This document shows, in pieces, positions 39,620 through 41,918 of a stretch of DNA of 41,918 bases. Source of the DNA: Nitrospirota bacterium (GTDB lineage: Bacteria; Nitrospirota; Thermodesulfovibrionia; Thermodesulfovibrionales; JdFR-88); the NCBI GenBank assembly GCA_014874185.1, contig JACWAF010000027.1, positions 1 to 41,918 of the forward strand, written 5' to 3'. Position 1 is the first letter of the stretch. The number at the start of each line of letters is the position of its first letter. The position numbers and the translations under genes were made by a program. Under the pieces are notes generated by a model. It saw only the letters and a program-made list of their open reading frames with translations. It did not search any database and had not been told where the DNA came from.

Positions 39620-41725
39620 ATGAAAAAGAGGATCGCTTTTATCGTTGCCGGGCTTTTTCTGGCGATATCGCTTATGAGCTGCGGAAGAGGAAGTAGTCCT
39701 TCAAGCGCTTATACCGTAATCTACAACGGCAATGGCTACACCGGCGGCAGCGCGCCGGCAGACCCGAACACTTACACCCAGGGGCAGACCGTTACGGTCC
39801 TTGCCAACAACGGCAATCTGGTAAATACAACCACACCAGGCTGCACGTTTGCGGGCTGGAACACGGCGGCTGACGGGAGCGGCACTACCTATACCGGCGG
39901 GCAAGTGTTCACGATGGGCGCGGCGGACGTCACGCTGTACGCCAAATGGACGTCCAATCCCACGTATACCGTTGTCTATAACTCAAACAGGGCAACGGGC
40001 GGCAGTGTTCCGATTGACCCGAACACTTATACGCAGGGGCAGGTCGTCACGGTCCTCGGCAACAACGGCAACCTGGTAATGGCCAACTATGCGTTTGCGG
40101 GCTGGAACACGGCGGCTGACGGAAGCGGGACCGCCTATCCTGCCGGGCAGATTTTCACGATTGGCGCGGCGGCCGTCACGCTTTACGCGCAGTGGACAGC
40201 CAATCCCACATATAACGTAATCTACGACGATAACTGGGCAACAGGCGGCAGCGTCCCGGTGGACCAGAACAATTACCAGCAGGGCCAGGTCGTCACGGTC
40301 CTCGGCAACAACGGCAATCTTACAAAGACCGGCTACACTTTTGCGGGCTGGAACACGGCGGATGACGGAAGCGGGACCACTTATGCCCAGAGCCAAACGT
40401 TCACGATGGGGGCGGCCAACGTAACGCTGTACGCGAAATGGACGGCCAACCCCACATATACCGTTACCTATAACGGCAACGGGGCAACAGGAGGTATCGT
40501 GCCGGTGGACTCGACCAATTACGAGCAAGGCCAGCCCGTAACGGTCATCGGCAACAACGGCAACCTGGCAAGGACCTATTATACGTTTATCGGCTGGAAC
40601 ACGAACGCTGATGGCAGCGGCGCTGCCTATGCCGGCGGCCAGCAGTTCACGATGGGGGCGGCCAACGTCACGCTGTACGCGAAATGGACGGCCATCCCTA
40701 CCTACACCGTAACCTACAACGGCAACGGGGCAACCGGAGGCAGCGTCCCGGTGGACCCGAATAATTACGAGCAGGGGCAGACCGTCACCGTGCTCGGAAA
40801 CACCGGAAATCTCACTAAGACTGGTTATGAGTTCGGCGGCTGGAACACGGCGGCTGACGGGAGCGGCACAACTCAGGGCCAGCAGTTCACGATGGGCCCA
40901 GCCAGTGTCACGTTGTATGCGGTCTGGCGTCTTCCCAACGTGCTGACCGTGCTCCATAGCTTCGGGGCCGGAACTGACGGGCAGAATCCTCAGGCCGGGC
41001 TGATCATGGACAGCGCCGGCAACCTCTACGGGACTACTAGTGGTGGCGGCGCTTACGGCCCCGGCGCTTTCCCCGGCGGCACGGTCTTCAAGCTGGATAC
41101 AAGCGGCAATGAGACCGCGCTCTATAGCTTAGTTGAAGTAGGGACCCAAGGACCATATAACGGGGTTTATCCCCGGGCGGGGCTGGTCATGGACGGCGCC
41201 GGCATCCTCTACGGGACCACTTATGACGGCGGCGCTTATTACTACGGCACGGTATTCAAGATCGACACAAGCGGTAATGAGACCGTGCTCCACAACTTCA
41301 ACGTAACTGACGGGGCTAGTCCCCAGGCCGGGCTGATCATGGACAGCGCCGGCAACCTCTACGGGACTACTAATGGCGGCGGCGCTAACGGCGACGGCAC
41401 GGTATTCAAGATCGACACAAGCGGTAATGAGACCGTGCTCCACAGCTTCAACTTAACTGACGGGGCTGGTCCCCAGGCCGGGCTGATCATGGACGGCGCC
41501 GGCAGCCTCTACGGGACCACTTATGACGGCGGCGCTTACAGCCAGGGCACGGTATTCAAGCTGGATACAAGCGGCAATGAGACCGTGCTCTATAGCTTCG
41601 GGGCCGGAACGGACGGGCAGTATCCCATGGCCGGGCTGACCATGGACAGTGCCGGCAACCTCTACGGGACTACAGCTTACGGCGGCGCTTACAACTACGG
41701 CACGGCATTCAAGCTGGCGCCTTAA
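39620..41725 (+). CDS. Repeat lipoprotein: InlB-type B repeats plus GloVer-type repeats
   Basis: A 701-residue surface or periplasmic lipoprotein: MKKRIAFIVAGLFLAISLMSC gives a lipobox with Cys21. Residues about 31-437 are five tandem InlB B-type (Listeria-Bacteroides) repeats of 82-85 residues, each reading YTVxYNGNGATGGSVPVDP, GYxFAGWNTAADGSGT and GAANVTLYAKWT. Residues about 440-701 are five repeats of the GloVer type, each with AGLIMDSAGNLYGTT, GGAY and GTVFKxDTSGNETVLxSF, probably beta-propeller- or beta-solenoid-like. Both repeat classes serve adhesion or binding in other proteins; the ligand is unknown. The reading frame is intact despite near-identical DNA repeats. Confidence 0.82.
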   Translation: MKKRIAFIVAGLFLAISLMSCGRGSSPSSAYTVIYNGNGYTGGSAPADPNTYTQGQTVTVLANNGNLVNTTTPGCTFAGWNTAADGSGTTYTGGQVFTMGAADVTLYAKWTSNPTYTVVYNSNRATGGSVPIDPNTYTQGQVVTVLGNNGNLVMANYAFAGWNTAADGSGTAYPAGQIFTIGAAAVTLYAQWTANPTYNVIYDDNWATGGSVPVDQNNYQQGQVVTVLGNNGNLTKTGYTFAGWNTADDGSGTTYAQSQTFTMGAANVTLYAKWTANPTYTVTYNGNGATGGIVPVDSTNYEQGQPVTVIGNNGNLARTYYTFIGWNTNADGSGAAYAGGQQFTMGAANVTLYAKWTAIPTYTVTYNGNGATGGSVPVDPNNYEQGQTVTVLGNTGNLTKTGYEFGGWNTAADGSGTTQGQQFTMGPASVTLYAVWRLPNVLTVLHSFGAGTDGQNPQAGLIMDSAGNLYGTTSGGGAYGPGAFPGGTVFKLDTSGNETALYSLVEVGTQGPYNGVYPRAGLVMDGAGILYGTTYDGGAYYYGTVFKIDTSGNETVLHNFNVTDGASPQAGLIMDSAGNLYGTTNGGGANGDGTVFKIDTSGNETVLHSFNLTDGAGPQAGLIMDGAGSLYGTTYDGGAYSQGTVFKLDTSGNETVLYSFGAGTDGQYPMAGLTMDSAGNLYGTTAYGGAYNYGTAFKLAP
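39710..40930 (+). repeat. Five direct repeats of ~246 bp (B repeats)
   Basis: Units start at 39710, 39965, 40211, 40457 and 40703; the first is 255 bp, the next three 246 bp, and the last is slightly shortened (it lacks the TYAPG-like codons after SGTT). Blocks such as GGCTGGAACACGGCGG recur almost unchanged, so copy number could vary by recombination. Confidence 0.9.
40936..41725 (+). repeat. Five direct repeats encoding GloVer-type units
   Basis: Each unit encodes AGLxMDxAGxLYGTT and GTVFKxDTSGNET. Stretches around CTCTACGGGACTAC and GACACAAGCGGTAATGAGAC recur nearly identically, indicating recent duplication or gene conversion within the gene. Confidence 0.88.
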
Positions 41726-41747
41726 TTAGTTTTTGCGAAAGAGACCT

Positions 41748-41771
41748 GGGGGGCGGCGGCAGCCGCCCCCC
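41748..41771. terminator. GC-only hairpin after the repeat lipoprotein gene
   Basis: GGGGGGCGGC (41748-41757), loop GGCA, GCCGCCCCCC (41762-41771): a very stable 10-bp stem 22 bases past the stop, but no T-run follows on either strand. It may act as a transcript end barrier. It lies about 14 bases from the inferred end of the group II intron. Confidence 0.5.
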
Positions 41772-41784
41772 TCCCCAATTCCGG

Positions 41785-41918
41785 GTAGAGTAGGAAACTG
41801 AGTCCCTGAGCCAGCCAGGACTTTAGGAACGCCTCGCCGCACGCGGCTATTACGTGTCAGCAGACTGGGTTCGATCATCAGTTTCCCCTCATCAAACCGT
41901 GCATGCGATTTTTTCGCA
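41785..41918 (-). mobile_element. 3' end of a probable group II intron (domains V-VI), cut by window edge
   Basis: On the - strand the window edge reads TGCGA, an A-rich loop, TCGCATGCACGGTTTG and then ATGAGGGG. This is the 3' arm of a domain-V-like hairpin followed by a domain-VI-like opening. GGAAACTGA (41886-41878) pairs with TCAGTTTCC (41801-41793), a 9-bp stem. It is followed by TACTCTAC, a usual 3' terminus of bacterial introns of this kind, ending near 41785. The 76 bases between the arms are longer than a normal domain VI loop. The reverse-transcriptase gene and the 5' part would lie beyond the window. Confidence 0.5.

Noticed and set aside
39983-40957. Minus-strand frame of 324 codons with repeats
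   Set aside because: It merely mirrors the B-repeat DNA of the lipoprotein gene.
39710-41725. CRISPR array suspected from regular repeats
   Set aside because: The repeats are 140-255 bp, in frame and coding, with no short spacers; no cas gene is present.
41863-41880. tRNA T-arm-like GGGTTCGATC near the right edge
   Set aside because: The flanking bases do not form the 5-bp stem and no acceptor or anticodon arm is found; it is better explained as part of the intron end.

Overview
The window (roughly 55-60% G+C by eye) comes from a Gram-negative bacterium with a lipopolysaccharide-bearing outer membrane: it has LptF/LptG, several lipoproteins and a Wzz-type chain-length regulator. The F1-type ATP synthase operon carries paired b'/b subunits and lacks the a and c genes, the split layout seen in Desulfuromonadales-like Deltaproteobacteria (Desulfobacterota), Nitrospirota and relatives. 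That placement is an inference; no rRNA or other phylogenetic marker is present. No tRNA, rRNA or CRISPR array was found.

Region 1 (1-14189, + strand) is a surface-polysaccharide locus. It holds the tail of an upstream gene made of a hexamer repeat, a Wzz/GumC-like regulator, a PP-loop PAPS-reductase-like enzyme, a flippase, two GT2 and one GT4 glycosyltransferases, two type I phosphodiesterase-like enzymes, a sulfatase-fold enzyme with Thr in place of the modified Cys, and a membrane-glycosyltransferase/DUF4091 fusion. Most genes overlap by stop/start fusions (ATGA, GTGA, TGATG), so they are probably translated in coupled groups. Three unrelated-fold or divergent enzymes in it share a C-terminal 'LxxLGY' tail.

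Region 2 (14190-26953) is mostly housekeeping. It has a lipoprotein, a CBS-domain protein, a branched-chain aminotransferase, lptF-lptG, mtgA, a Cys-rich secreted protein, two TIM-barrel isomerase-like proteins around a MidA-type methyltransferase, an FmdB zinc ribbon, a bPH-SHOCT protein, a lipoprotein SppA peptidase, a TVP38/TMEM64 membrane protein and a small hypothetical. A 400-bp hairpin-rich spacer (16766-17159) shares a 40-nt element with the spacer at 2155.

Region 3 (26954-32378) holds a LysR regulator, typA/bipA, an IS200-like REP-associated tyrosine transposase (RAYT) bracketed by inverted REP palindromes with a third copy nearby, a second member of the lipoprotein family seen at 14.2 kb, and a DedA protein. 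Region 4 (32432-38228, - strand) is atpF'-F-H-A-G-D-C, divergent from bioF; the two promoters overlap in their -35 boxes. Region 5 (39490-41918) is a large repeat lipoprotein (InlB-type B repeats plus GloVer-type repeats) and, at the right edge, what looks like the 3' end (domains V-VI) of a group II intron on the - strand.

The most striking cross-cutting signal is transcriptional. At least seven genes have a -10-like hexamer ending 5 or 6 nt before the start codon, several with an extended TGn, and no Shine-Dalgarno site. This predicts leaderless mRNAs as a common mode in this organism, alongside operons with ordinary SD sequences.
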